Source: Rhizosphaericola sp047606825 (GTDB lineage: Bacteria > Bacteroidota > Bacteroidia > Chitinophagales > Chitinophagaceae). From it: 64,000 bases of DNA. A program made the position numbers and the translations under genes. Location: contig JASGDY010000007.1 of the NCBI GenBank assembly GCA_047606825.1, forward strand, positions 5,131 through 69,130, written 5' to 3'. The notes beneath the pieces are model-generated. The model searched no databases. It was not told the DNA's origin and saw only the letters and a program-made list of their open reading frames with translations. Every line of letters begins with the position of its first letter. Within the stretch, counting starts at the first letter, position 1. Positions 1 to 8,611 of this stretch are shown in pieces.

Positions 1-1006
1 CAAACGAAACATTGCGCATCGCGTTGTTGAAATGCGTCAACGGCAGCAGGTTACAGATATGTTGCAACCATGTCGGAAACGTATCAACCGGAAAAAAAGT
101 GCCCGCCAACAAAAACTGCGGCATCGTAAAGATATTGGCGAGCGGCGGCACCGTGCTTTCCGTCCGCGCCACGCTGCCGACGATAAAGCCACAGCCCATG
201 AATATCACCAGCGAGAAAAAACTCAACAGCATGATATTGAAAAACGTGAAAACGCCGTGTACCAAGGTAAACTTGAAACACACAACGCCTACCGCCAATA
301 TGATGATTGCCGTCAACATCTGGAAAATAACGCGGCTCAGCGCCTCGCCCAATACAATGTATGTCCGTGAAATTGGCGTCGCGAAAAACCGTTTCAACAC
401 CAGTTGCTGCCGCAGGTTGAAAAACAAAAACGCCACACCGAAAATCCCCGCCGCCAACAACGAAAAACCCATCATGCCCGGCAATATAAAATCAATCATT
501 TTGTATTCACGGCCGGGGATGACCTGCACGTCGGGGATGAGCCGCGCGATGGAAGTTGCCTGTGGGTACAAGGTTTTGTTGAGGCTGTTGATCTGCGCGT
601 CCAGCATGGTTTTCAGCACGGAAACGTTCTGCGGTGTGACGGCGTTGGAGGTCGTGATGCTGACTTGGTAAGGCGGGTTTGGGAGGTTGGTTTTCTGGAT
701 GTTGACGATGCCGACGATACGTCCTTTTTCGAGGTCTTCCTTGATTTGTTCGGCTGGTTTGGACACTACGTCAAAGCCCTGCGCATGCGCTATCTGCAAA
801 TAAATCGGGTTGGTGCTGTCCGTCCGTCTGTCAAAAGCAATTTTGAGGGAGATACCATTGCCGCCGTCCATAAAACCAAATACCAATATGAACACCAACG
901 GAAACCCGATGCTGAACATGATGGATGACGGGCTGCGCATCGTCGCCTGTAAACTTCCTTTCGTGATGGCCAGCATGGCGTGCCATTGGGTGTATTTTCC
1001 TGCCAT
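1..1006 (-). CDS. ABC-2 type transporter permease, 3' end outside the window
   Basis: This gene reads leftward and runs off the window edge, so 335 codons are visible and the C-terminus is missing. It starts at ATG 1006 behind a purine-rich AGGAAAAAG stretch. A first hydrophobic helix (about residues 27-43, FSIGFPLVFILVFGF) is followed by a soluble extracytoplasmic domain to about residue 170. Then come four or more membrane helices in the order typical of ABC2_membrane_3 proteins, with a conserved-looking PPLANIFTMPQFLLAGTFFP segment. Such permeases pair with a separate ATPase to export drugs, lipids or polymers; the partner is probably the next gene to the left, outside this window. The substrate cannot be told. 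Family assignment is firm, function is not. Confidence 0.85.
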   Translation of the reverse strand, partial: MAGKYTQWHAMLAITKGSLQATMRSPSSIMFSIGFPLVFILVFGFMDGGNGISLKIAFDRRTDSTNPIYLQIAHAQGFDVVSKPAEQIKEDLEKGRIVGIVNIQKTNLPNPPYQVSITTSNAVTPQNVSVLKTMLDAQINSLNKTLYPQATSIARLIPDVQVIPGREYKMIDFILPGMMGFSLLAAGIFGVAFLFFNLRQQLVLKRFFATPISRTYIVLGEALSRVIFQMLTAIIILAVGVVCFKFTLVHGVFTFFNIMLLSFFSLVIFMGCGFIVGSVARTESTVPPLANIFTMPQFLLAGTFFPVDTFPTWLQHICNLLPLTHFNNAMRNVSF

Positions 1007-1149
1007 AGATTCTTTTTCCTGTTGAGGTCGCAAAAATAGGAACTTAGAACTTAGAAAAGGTAAAAGCATTTAGCTGCCGCAATATTGGTGCAGCGTGTCT
1101 TATGGGAATAAATAAGCTCAGTCTATAACTGGGCAACAACAGTCTTTGG

Positions 1150-1168
1150 GGCAAGTTACAAACTTGCC
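1150..1168. terminator. Short hairpin downstream of cysE
   Basis: A perfect 8-bp inverted repeat, GGCAAGTT/AACTTGCC with a 3-nt loop, lies about 50 bases past the stop of the leftward serine acetyltransferase gene. There is no clear T-run on the minus strand, so it may be a weak terminator or only a hairpin at the mRNA 3' end. Confidence 0.3.
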
Positions 1169-1219
1169 TTGTCTACCGTCCCAAGTTGCACTATACTTAC
1201 AACAGCTAGGGAGCGGAAC

Positions 1220-2029
1220 CTATGACAGCGGTTTGGAGTCGATGAATTTGGAGTTTGGCTGGTGATAGACTTTGGTGTAGGGCTCTACACTACTTGTAAG
1301 CCATACGTTACCGCCAATGGTCGAGTGGTGTCCAACCCTCGTTTCTCCCCCCAGTATGGTAGCTCCAGCATATATGATGACATAATCCTCGATTGTCGGG
1401 TGGCGTTGTACGCCGGCCAGTGTTTTGTCGACGCTTAGGGAGCCGAGCGTAACACCTTGGTACAGTTTGACGTAATCGCCGATGACACAGGTTTCCCCAA
1501 TCACGATTCCGGTGCCATGGTCGATGTGCAGGTACTTCCCGATGCGGGCCCCAGGATGGATGTCAATCCCTGTCCGTTCATGGGCATACTCTGTCAATAT
1601 ACGCGGAATCAAAGGCAATCCGTCCTCCCACAGTTGGTGCGCGAGCCTGTAGATACAGATCGCCAAAAAACCGGGATAGGTACGTATGACTTCATGGATG
1701 CTCTGTGCGGCAGGATCGCCCTCAAATATGGCTTCGGCATCCATCTTCATCCATTCATACAACCTAGGCAACGCGTCGAAAAAATGCGTTATGATATAGA
1801 CAAGGTCACAGCCTTCGCAGTCCTTGCTTTTTAACAACACGTCGTACAGTTCATTTTCCAAAAGTTTAAAACTTGCCTTCAAGGCCTCAACCGACTGTAA
1901 TTTTTTGGAACTCCGCTCGGGAAACAGCAAACGGAACACTTCCCTACCCCATTCCCAGATACGTACATTACTGGGTACATCCTGCGCTTCCTTATGTTTT
2001 GCAAACAGATATTGATAAAAGTCTTCCAT
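1220..2029 (-). CDS. cysE: Serine O-acetyltransferase (EpsC/CysE type)
   Basis: Transfers acetyl from acetyl-CoA to L-serine, giving O-acetylserine, the first step of cysteine synthesis in the cytoplasm. The 269-residue protein has an all-helical N-terminal half and a C-terminal left-handed beta-helix made of hexapeptide repeats (from about residue 155). The diagnostic stretch HPGARIGKYLHIDHGTGIVI holds the active-site histidine region and is followed by IGETCVIGDYVKLYQGVTLG. Length and order fit SatA/CysE proteins. No cysK is next to it. The gene is preceded by a very stable hairpin that ends the upstream gene, so it probably has its own promoter within 2030-2100. Confidence 0.93.
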   Translation of the reverse strand: MEDFYQYLFAKHKEAQDVPSNVRIWEWGREVFRLLFPERSSKKLQSVEALKASFKLLENELYDVLLKSKDCEGCDLVYIITHFFDALPRLYEWMKMDAEAIFEGDPAAQSIHEVIRTYPGFLAICIYRLAHQLWEDGLPLIPRILTEYAHERTGIDIHPGARIGKYLHIDHGTGIVIGETCVIGDYVKLYQGVTLGSLSVDKTLAGVQRHPTIEDYVIIYAGATILGGETRVGHHSTIGGNVWLTSSVEPYTKVYHQPNSKFIDSKPLS

Positions 2030-2100
2030 GTCTTACTGTATCTTTCCGCAAAAATATTGGTTTTCTACCACTATGTAAATATAGTAGACAATTATATTTG

Positions 2101-2160
2101 TACCACCAAAGGGAAGGGCGGACTTTTTCTTGAAGAAAAGTCCGCCCTTCCCTTTGGTGG
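2101..2160 (-). terminator. Perfect 26-bp stem-loop
   Basis: Bases 2101-2126 are the exact reverse complement of 2135-2160, giving a 26-bp perfect stem with an 8-nt loop. It begins 9 bases past the stop codon of the leftward SH3-domain gene, so it most likely ends that transcript before cysE. The stem is longer than a normal intrinsic terminator, and T/A runs near the loop would let it act on both strands. Confidence 0.7.
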
Positions 2161-2169
2161 TCGCATTTA

Positions 2170-2595
2170 TTATCCGGCAACAGGTTCCAGGTATTGCGCG
2201 TAGGCATAGCCTTCTTCACCGTCGTTGTCTTTCACGAGCCACCATTGTTCGCTTGCCTTGCTCAGCAGTGTAATCGTGTCACCGTGGGCAGCTTTGCCGA
2301 CGATGGGTTGGTCAGTGCCGGGGCCTTTTCGGATATTGAGGTTGGATTCCTGCGTTACGACCTTGACCTTGCCGCCATCCACGGCATTGCCGACATTGAC
2401 GTCCAATATCAAGTCACCTGTGCGGAAGTCGGGGTCGATGGTGTTGTAGGTATCCCACAACTGGTTTTTCACGTCGGCGGACGGCGCCTCGCCGGAGATG
2501 TACAGGATATTGTCCTGTTCCTTCACGTTCAGGTTGCTGACGCCGGCAGTCGTCGCCTGGCTGATAAGTTGCTGGTATTTATCTTGTAGAGCCAT
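2170..2595 (-). CDS. BON-like and bacterial SH3 domain protein
   Basis: This 141-residue protein has no signal peptide. Residues 1-75 resemble a BON/LysM-associated fold (ISGEAPSADVKNQLWDTYN, then TGDLILDVNV). Residues 78-137 form an SH3_3 domain (SNLNIRKGPGTDQPIVGKAA ... WWLVKDNDGEEGYAYAQYL). Related proteins pair BON with LysM or SH3 modules and are linked to envelope or osmotic stress, but their activity is unknown. It lies 17 bases after the BON lipoprotein gene on the same strand, so the two are probably co-transcribed and work on the same process. Confidence 0.8.
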   Translation of the reverse strand: MALQDKYQQLISQATTAGVSNLNVKEQDNILYISGEAPSADVKNQLWDTYNTIDPDFRTGDLILDVNVGNAVDGGKVKVVTQESNLNIRKGPGTDQPIVGKAAHGDTITLLSKASEQWWLVKDNDGEEGYAYAQYLEPVAG

Positions 2596-2612
2596 GGTAT
2601 TGGTTTTACGGA

Positions 2613-3098
2613 TTATTTGATGGTGAGTTTGTTGTCTATTTTTTTAGGTTTGGAGGAGGTGATGTTTTGCATCAGCTTGGGAAGGTCGGCACGTTTGATT
2701 TCGCCTGTCAGGGTGACGACACCGTCTTTCACTTCCGCTTTGACACCGGCAAAATCTTTTGACGCGTCTTTTACCAGGGACGTGAGTGTGCTGTCCGCAT
2801 TGATGGTCGGGGCGATGCTGGTAATCGGTGCGTTGACAGCGATGTTGTTGAGGACGGAAGCTACGCCTTTGACGGCTTTGGCATCCGTTTCGGCGGTTGT
2901 CTTTGCGGCATCGGATGCTGTGGTTCCGGCCAGCGTTACCGCTGCCTTTTGCACATCGACGGTTACGGATTCGAGACCTTGTTCTGTTTTCAGTTTGGCT
3001 TCAATCTCGGATTTTATTTTGGCGTCGTCAGGTTTACAGGAGACGACACCCACAGCGATGGCCGCAGCCACGAAGACTGGTACTTTGAGGATGTTCAT
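2613..3098 (-). CDS. BON-domain lipoprotein
   Basis: The 161-residue product begins with a lipoprotein signal peptide ending in VGVVSC (Cys21), so it should be lipid-anchored in the envelope. Two BON domains follow, roughly residues 28-90 (KIKSEIEAKLKTEQGLESVT ... VTLAGTTAS) and 100-160 (ADSTLTSLVKDASKDFAGVK ... VTLTGEIKRADLP). BON proteins such as OsmY are periplasmic or membrane-binding stress proteins. The gene is first in a two-gene unit with the SH3-domain gene. Which ligand it binds is not visible. Confidence 0.85.
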   Translation of the reverse strand: MNILKVPVFVAAAIAVGVVSCKPDDAKIKSEIEAKLKTEQGLESVTVDVQKAAVTLAGTTASDAAKTTAETDAKAVKGVASVLNNIAVNAPITSIAPTINADSTLTSLVKDASKDFAGVKAEVKDGVVTLTGEIKRADLPKLMQNITSSKPKKIDNKLTIK

Positions 3099-3298
3099 AG
3101 TTTTGAGGTTTTAAAAATTAACTTTTTAGAGTACTAAAATTAAGGCTTTTCACATCAACCGTAAATTAAATTTTAGTGAAAACCTTGCCATGAATTTGGG
3201 GAGACCGATTGGGCCACAGGGTTCGCCTTTTGCCGTCTTGTGTTTTTTGCCACTTGTTTTGTCAAGGAAAAACCTGGCACGGAATGAAGGGGAAATAA

Positions 3299-3441
3299 TT
3301 TAAGAGATTGTTTGAGTTAAGTTTTTCCGTACGGTTTTATATGCTTCCAAGACATAAAAACGTGTATTCCTTCCCGCAAAGTCCCCGCCGCGGCGGGAGA
3401 CTGTGCGGAGAAGAAAATAAATAACTTAAACAGCTTCTAAG
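3299..3441. repeat. MITE-like 143-bp dispersed repeat, copy 1
   Basis: This stretch matches 45231-45373 along its full 143 bases with five substitutions by my alignment. Its ends are imperfect inverted repeats (TAAGAGATTGTTTGAGTTA at the left, and TTAGAAGCTGTTTAAGTTA reading inward from the right). The centre holds a strong GC-rich palindrome around CCCCGCCGCGGCGGG flanked by complementary arms; here one arm has A where copy 2 has C, which breaks one pair. There is no coding potential. It occupies most of the 380-base gap between the BON lipoprotein and the next gene. A non-autonomous transposable element or a REP-like unit are the likely explanations. Confidence 0.8.
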
Positions 3442-3478
3442 TGCAATCACCGTTGCGTGAAAAAGCATAACTTTAAGG

Positions 3479-3781
3479 ATGAATCAAAAAATATTTGGAC
3501 TATTGCATTTCCTGAAAAGGTTCTGGATGCTTATTGTCCTAGAGCTGGCATTGGTCACATATACTTTCTTTAAGGAACGGAATCATATCGTCCCGACGGC
3601 CATCTATTCCAACATCGTACTGTGGGGGATTTTGTTTTTGCTGTTGGATGGTCCGTGGCGGGAGAAATACTATTTTTATTACAATTTGGGGTTGGGTAAA
3701 ATCAGGCTTTGGGTATTTGTGGTCGCGGTTGCGGTTTTTCTTACGGTTTTTTGTTTGGTTGTTTTATCCCAATTCTTTTGA
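3479..3781 (+). CDS. Small three-helix membrane protein, coupled to ABC ATPase
   Basis: I do not recognise a family. The 100-residue product shows three hydrophobic helices (about residues 15-30, 42-57 and 77-98) with a charged YFYYNLGLGKIRLW segment before the last one. Its TGA stop is followed one base later by the ATG of an ABC ATPase, which implies translational coupling. A membrane partner or anchor for that ATPase is the natural guess. It is far smaller than a normal ABC transporter membrane domain, so transport is not proven. Confidence 0.65.
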   Translation: MNQKIFGLLHFLKRFWMLIVLELALVTYTFFKERNHIVPTAIYSNIVLWGILFLLLDGPWREKYYFYYNLGLGKIRLWVFVVAVAVFLTVFCLVVLSQFF

Positions 3782-3782
3782 C

Positions 3783-4442
3783 ATGCTGGAAGCAGACGGT
3801 ATCCAATATTCTATCAAGGGACGCAGCATCTTGTCCAATGTCTACATCAAAGCCGAAAAGGGTTTGGTGACAGGTGTCATCGGCTCCAATGGTTGTGGCA
3901 AAAGCACTTTGATGAACATTGTTTTCGGGAGTTTGGAAGCCGAATATGCGTCCGTGCGGATTGAAGGTGAAAAGCTCAAGCCGGGTCTCCATGCCAAGCG
4001 CATCCAATATTTGCCGCAGTTCACGATACTTCCGGAAAACCTAACCGTCGGTACAATTTTTCGGCTTTATGGTCATCGTTTGGAAGACTTTGTTTCCTGT
4101 TTCCCAAACGTCAAGGTCAAAAGCAACGCACGTTTCGGCCATCTGTCTAAAGGGACGCAACGGCTTGTGGAAACTTATACTTTCCTAAAAAACGATTGCG
4201 ACATAACGTTGTTGGACGAACCTTTTTCCTTTAATGCGCCAGTATATATTGAAAAAATAAAACAACTTATCGAAGAACAGAAAGCTGCAAAAACAATCGT
4301 CGTCACAGACCATTTGTACGACCATATCCAGTCCGTTTGTGACACGATATATTTGATTTACAACGGGCGGACGATTGCTGTCGACGGCCCTGAAAGCCTC
4401 GTCCGGTATGGTTATCTGCCGGAAAGTTTTCCTTCAGCATAA
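3783..4442 (+). CDS. Orphan ABC-type ATPase with degenerate signature motif
   Basis: A 219-residue ATP-binding cassette protein. Walker A is GSNGCGKST (34-42), the Q-loop Gln is about residue 79 (QYLPQF), Walker B plus glutamate is ITLLDEP (141-147) and the switch histidine is His177 (VVTDHLYDH). The signature is LSKGT (121-125) instead of LSGGQ. I chose ATG 3783 because the in-frame sequence upstream only overlaps the preceding membrane-protein gene, and the cassette begins directly with MLEADGIQYSIKG. No normal ABC membrane domain lies nearby; the only visible partner is the upstream 100-residue membrane protein. Substrate unknown. Confidence 0.8.
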   Translation: MLEADGIQYSIKGRSILSNVYIKAEKGLVTGVIGSNGCGKSTLMNIVFGSLEAEYASVRIEGEKLKPGLHAKRIQYLPQFTILPENLTVGTIFRLYGHRLEDFVSCFPNVKVKSNARFGHLSKGTQRLVETYTFLKNDCDITLLDEPFSFNAPVYIEKIKQLIEEQKAAKTIVVTDHLYDHIQSVCDTIYLIYNGRTIAVDGPESLVRYGYLPESFPSA

Positions 4443-4465
4443 GTTTTCCCCGAAAACAGTCGCGT

Positions 4466-5473
4466 TTATTTATATTTCCGTAGGCGCGGGCTGTTTTTCG
4501 TCCGGAATATCTTGCCATTGTCGTCAATCATCACCGCACTGTATGCCGGAAACTTCATAAGCAATTGTCTCCCCTTTTCCTTTCCCAATACCATGATAGA
4601 TGTACTCAGTCCATTGCAAAACTCCGTATCGCGGCCAAAAACGGTTACGCTGCAAAGTCCGGTCGCGGGATAACCCGTAACGGGATTGATGATATGGGAA
4701 TAGCGCTTACCGTCAATCATAACGTATTTTTCGTAACTGCCGGAAGTCGTAACCGAACCACCGGACAAGCGTACCACCTTAAAAACACTGGCCGGGTCAA
4801 AGGGATTGGTCACGCCGACAACCCAGTCCTTGCCATCGGCTTGCTTGCCCCAGGTGCCGATGTCACCCGTCGCGTTGATAAGTCCACCCACAATACCTTT
4901 GCGCTGCATCATCACGCGGCATCTGTCCACGGCATAGCCTTCGCCGAGTGCGCCGAAACCGATTTTCATGCCTTTGTTTTTGAGGAAGATGGTGGAAGCA
5001 CCAGTGTCGATGACGATATCGCGGTAGCCCACCAATCGGACTGCGTGGCGCACCGTTTCCGAATCGGGCATTGCCATATCTGAACCGTCAAAATGCCAGA
5101 TTTTTTCCATGGCGGCAAAGCTGATGTCAAAAGCGCCCCCTGTCAGTTCTGACAATTGGATGGCGCGTTGGGTGAGTTCCAATACTTCCTTGTCCACCTT
5201 GACAGGTTGCACGCCAGCGTTGCGGTTGATGGCGGACACCTGCGTCTGCGGTTTCCAGTCGGAAATAAGATATTCTATACGGGATATTTCCTGGATGATG
5301 GTATCAATATTGGCGTTGGCAATGGTACTGTCGACCGCAACGACCGTTATTTCAAACTTGCCTCCCATCAGGACAGCACTCCTCCTGACCTGAACGGTCT
5401 GCGCACGGCTTTGTATTGTTGCAATACATAAAAATATGATAGTGCATAGGTAATGTGTAAACGTTTTTTGCAT
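4466..5473 (-). CDS. apbE: FAD:protein FMN transferase (ApbE family)
   Basis: ApbE enzymes cut FAD and attach FMN covalently to Ser/Thr of extracytoplasmic redox proteins. The 335-residue protein has a signal peptide (to about residue 25, IQSRAQ), so it acts outside the cytoplasmic membrane. Family hallmarks are MGGKFEITV near the start, LTGGAFDISF, the GLINATGDIGTWG region and HIINPVTGYPATG, near the Mg/FAD site. I prefer ATG 5473; the in-frame ATG ten codons upstream only adds residues ahead of a good signal peptide. A PepSY flavoreductase and a DUF2271 protein, both known ApbE-linked families, lie close upstream on the same strand. Confidence 0.92.
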   Translation of the reverse strand: MQKTFTHYLCTIIFLCIATIQSRAQTVQVRRSAVLMGGKFEITVVAVDSTIANANIDTIIQEISRIEYLISDWKPQTQVSAINRNAGVQPVKVDKEVLELTQRAIQLSELTGGAFDISFAAMEKIWHFDGSDMAMPDSETVRHAVRLVGYRDIVIDTGASTIFLKNKGMKIGFGALGEGYAVDRCRVMMQRKGIVGGLINATGDIGTWGKQADGKDWVVGVTNPFDPASVFKVVRLSGGSVTTSGSYEKYVMIDGKRYSHIINPVTGYPATGLCSVTVFGRDTEFCNGLSTSIMVLGKEKGRQLLMKFPAYSAVMIDDNGKIFRTKNSPRLRKYK

Positions 5474-5523
5474 GTTTATTTTTTGGTGGCCACAAAGACA
5501 CAAAGAAACGGATTATCGTAGTT

Positions 5524-5841
5524 TCAATCCAACATCTCGTACACTTCGCGCATACACACGGCCTCGTGGAGCGCACTGCGCAAGTCTTCAAATTCCGTTT
5601 CATTGAGATGATAATGGATATCCGGCTTAGGACTACTTATCGTCATACGCGACTGCCCGTCAACCGTCAACTGGCAATACAGCCAAAAATCTATATCGCG
5701 CAGGTTTTGTTGGAAAATTTCCAGCTCGCTATAAGACAATATCAACAGCACTTCTTTGTAAAACAGATAGACATTGCTACAATGGACACATTCCATCGCA
5801 CAACTGCTTCCTTGTCGGCCCAAAATCCTTAATTGGCACAT
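5524..5841 (-). CDS. DUF6686-like small cytoplasmic protein
   Basis: The 105-residue product starts at ATG 5841 (MCQLRILGRQ); an in-frame ATG 24 codons upstream adds an extension unlike the family. It contains a CAMECVHCSN cluster with three cysteines and ends in an acidic helical part (ETEFEDLRSALHEA). It resembles a Bacteroidota family of about 100 residues with unknown function (DUF6686 as I recall it). There is no signal or membrane segment. It lies 50 bases upstream of apbE on the same strand and may be co-transcribed, but a link to flavin transfer is not shown. Confidence 0.6.
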   Translation of the reverse strand: MCQLRILGRQGSSCAMECVHCSNVYLFYKEVLLILSYSELEIFQQNLRDIDFWLYCQLTVDGQSRMTISSPKPDIHYHLNETEFEDLRSALHEAVCMREVYEMLD

Positions 5842-6301
5842 GTTCGTTACATTTAAAATATTCCTGCAAAATTCGACAGTTCCGTTTACGAGATACGGAA
5901 AAATGAAGGTCAATATTTACCAGATGCGGAAAAATGTGGTGGTTTTGACGTTGAACTGATTTAAAGTTTTTCAGATGTAAAACAATAGAACCTTGTCCTA
6001 AATTTCTGTAAAATAACCTAAAAAGGTTGAATCAGTCCCGTCAAAAAACCGCCATGTACGACAATATTCCAGCAGAAAAGAAAACAAGCGTTCACTGGCC
6101 TAATTAGTTATTATCGTACATTAGTGCGCAATGAAATCACCACTAGATGTGGTTACTTTTATCGCGTTCCGCTTCCTGCGGGGTCTGGGCGGGGCGTGTC
6201 GTCCGTAGTCGCGCCGATGTCTATCTCGGAAATCACCCGCGACAAAAACCTATTTGGGAACCGTAGATTCGGACATATATCTGTTCAACCTTTGATTCGC
6301 A
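5842..6301. other. Gene-free stretch
   Basis: 460 bases between two leftward genes. It is AT-rich at the 5842-6060 end, where the promoter for the DUF6686 gene should lie. Short open frames here have no protein-like composition. I see no RNA gene or strong hairpin. Confidence 0.5.
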
Positions 6302-8491
6302 TTAATAACAATCAGACCGAATCTGGTTAAGCATTCGGTAGGTTTGGAAATTGGGGCAGCCTTGTTGTAGTCTGGCCAATACCTGCGTCTGCATAGAGAT
6401 GGAACCACAAATCATCATCACGCCGCCATCGTCCAAAACCTGTCGGATGGCTGCCATGTCCTTTTCAATCAATTCGTAGACATAACGGTGTGGACTGCCG
6501 AGCTCCCGGGAATAAACGACATGGTTGCCGTTTAGTTTGCGTTCTCTTTCCTGCCGGGTCAACTGGGCAAGGATTGTCGTCTGGTGCGGTACTTTTTTCC
6601 TAAATCCGGCATACAGCACTATCGGCGTGCCGTTGCGGTTTTCGTCGAGCATTCCGAGGAACGGCGCGATGCCCGTACCGTTGGAAACCAAAATGGTGGG
6701 AGGTTGTTTGCGTTCCAGATGGAAACCGTTGTTGTACATTATGGCGGCTTTTAGCTTGTCGCCTTTTTGCAGTCGGTGCAGAAAAGAAGAACCGATGCCA
6801 CGAGGATGCAGTTTAACAACCAACTGTATATTTTTTCCGATTCTACCGATGGAATATAGTCGTTCTTTTTCGTCTCCCTCAGGATAGATAGCAAGCAAAT
6901 CTCCCGAACGGAAATCCATGCTGGCATTGGGTTTCAACGTAAGGACAAAAATATGGTCCACGTCGTTGGCTTCGGTTTTTTCCACGACGGTAAAGCTGCG
7001 GAGCTTCTTTTTGTTGGTGTCTGCATAATAGTTGGGGGAAACGACCAACGGAAGATGGATATAGTCCGACCAAGCCTTGACCCATTGGGCAAAATCAGTA
7101 AGCGAACGATCGTTGACCGTGTGGAGAGGCAATACCGCCATCGCCCAAAGCTTGTTTTGGAAAGCGTCGGCAACCTTTTTGGCAAAACCGCAAAAGTCCG
7201 GATAGCGGGTAGAGCCAAAACCGACAATACTATATTGGAAGTTGTTGGAATGGTCGGTTTGTCCTATTTTTTGTAAGAACTTGGTGGCGTTGGTCGGCGC
7301 GTCACCCAGCCCAAAAGTAGCGGCAAAAAACACTATTTGTTTGGTGCTGTCATACAACTGGAAAGTATTCATTTCCGCGAGATGCGCTTTCACGCCGTGC
7401 GATAGCAGCTGCTTCAATATGTTGTTGGCAAAATGTATCGTCGTGCCGTTTTCCGAACCGACTAACAATAGGTATTCCGCGTCGGCAGCCTTGTATTTGT
7501 TCTTGATTTTGTTACGGCGGCGCTTGAACGTAATCACAAATCCGGAATAGATAAAAAACAAAATATTGACGGACGCAATGGTCAATACAATCGCCCAGAC
7601 AATGCTGGTCCTTCCTGTGTGCAGGTTAAGGCTGACGGTGTTCAATACATTGACCAGTGGATATTTTTCCTCGGCGACAATTTTCCCGTTGAACTGGTTG
7701 ACCAATATTTCGCGGTCTTTTAATTGTATTTTATAGTATTCGTCCGGGTCGGCGGCAAACGGAAAAGAGATACTGCGTAGATCCTTTAGTTTGATATTTT
7801 TAAAACTGGCGAAATCCGCTACGGGTTGCTGCATTTCCTCCTTGCCGTTTTCTGGTGTTTTCAGTTCAATTTTCTTTTCCGGGAACACGTTGAATTTTAC
7901 CAGCGAAAGGTACGTACCAGTAAGTGCGATGACCAATATCGGCACCAAGCTCCAACGTCCCAGCAACACATGGTAGTATTGGGAAAAAGATTCCTTGGAA
8001 AAAGATGCGAAAAAACGCCGCAAACTTTTCTGCTGCTTCAACACCAACGCGATACTTGAAACCGTAATCAACACCAGTAAAAATGAAGTCAGCCCAACAA
8101 AAAAACGTCCTGTCTCGTGCAAAAAAAGCGAACGGTGAAAAGACGTCACAGACTGTATAAATGCGGATTTTCCCTTATGTCCTACGATACGTTTGCCGTT
8201 GGCAGGATCGATGTAGTCGTCGGCATCGTTGCCGTCGTTGTCCAGTCCTTTTACGGAGACAAACTGATGGTCTTCTATTTCCAATATATTGATTTCCATA
8301 TAGTTGGACTGCAAACGCGGCACCAACACATTGAGGGAGATCGTGTCAATATTGGATGAAACATAATGCGGCCGGGGCGCCATCACCGCGTCTATGCCGA
8401 GTATGATGCCCGTAACCGATGCTATCGCCAGAAAAACAAAACAAGATACCGCCAACACAAGGTGGCTGTATCTCCAGATGGATATCGTCAT
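6302..8491 (-). CDS. PepSY membrane flavoreductase (PepSY_TM + flavodoxin + FAD/NAD reductase)
   Basis: A 729-residue fusion that should carry electrons from NAD(P)H through FAD and FMN across the membrane. Residues 1-330 form a PepSY_TM unit with four helices (about 10-32, 130-151, 180-198, 296-321). His10, His119, His174 and His291 sit in or near helices and are candidates for haem ligation, as in the FoxB siderophore reductase. Residues 339-480 are a flavodoxin domain (LLLVGSENGTTIHFANN). The rest is a ferredoxin-NADP reductase module with RLYSIGRI (FAD) and SNGTGIAPFLGML (nucleotide binding). It lies between DUF2271 and apbE genes. Substrate could be a ferric siderophore or a flavinylated periplasmic protein. 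Confidence 0.88.
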   Translation of the reverse strand: MTISIWRYSHLVLAVSCFVFLAIASVTGIILGIDAVMAPRPHYVSSNIDTISLNVLVPRLQSNYMEINILEIEDHQFVSVKGLDNDGNDADDYIDPANGKRIVGHKGKSAFIQSVTSFHRSLFLHETGRFFVGLTSFLLVLITVSSIALVLKQQKSLRRFFASFSKESFSQYYHVLLGRWSLVPILVIALTGTYLSLVKFNVFPEKKIELKTPENGKEEMQQPVADFASFKNIKLKDLRSISFPFAADPDEYYKIQLKDREILVNQFNGKIVAEEKYPLVNVLNTVSLNLHTGRTSIVWAIVLTIASVNILFFIYSGFVITFKRRRNKIKNKYKAADAEYLLLVGSENGTTIHFANNILKQLLSHGVKAHLAEMNTFQLYDSTKQIVFFAATFGLGDAPTNATKFLQKIGQTDHSNNFQYSIVGFGSTRYPDFCGFAKKVADAFQNKLWAMAVLPLHTVNDRSLTDFAQWVKAWSDYIHLPLVVSPNYYADTNKKKLRSFTVVEKTEANDVDHIFVLTLKPNASMDFRSGDLLAIYPEGDEKERLYSIGRIGKNIQLVVKLHPRGIGSSFLHRLQKGDKLKAAIMYNNGFHLERKQPPTILVSNGTGIAPFLGMLDENRNGTPIVLYAGFRKKVPHQTTILAQLTRQERERKLNGNHVVYSRELGSPHRYVYELIEKDMAAIRQVLDDGGVMMICGSISMQTQVLARLQQGCPNFQTYRMLNQIRSDCY

Positions 8492-8611
8492 AAACTAGTG
8501 ATAAGGCTAAAGTAAAAGGTAAAAATACGGAACCTAGGATACGTTTGCCCTGTCCTGGACACTATATCCTTAGCGCAGCCTTTTTTAACTTTTGCCTTTT
8601 TACTTTTCGAT

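Noticed and set aside
12..928. Long plus-strand frames at the left edge
   Set aside because: They are shadows of the leftward ABC-2 permease gene, whose translation has clear membrane helices and family features.
1992..2219. Small frames on both strands spanning the 26-bp hairpin
   Set aside because: They exist because the palindrome translates on both strands; no start signal supports them.
6124..6330. A 68-codon plus-strand frame in the 5.8-6.3 kb gap
   Set aside because: No ribosome site, promoter box or protein-like composition; it overlaps the end of the PepSY gene.
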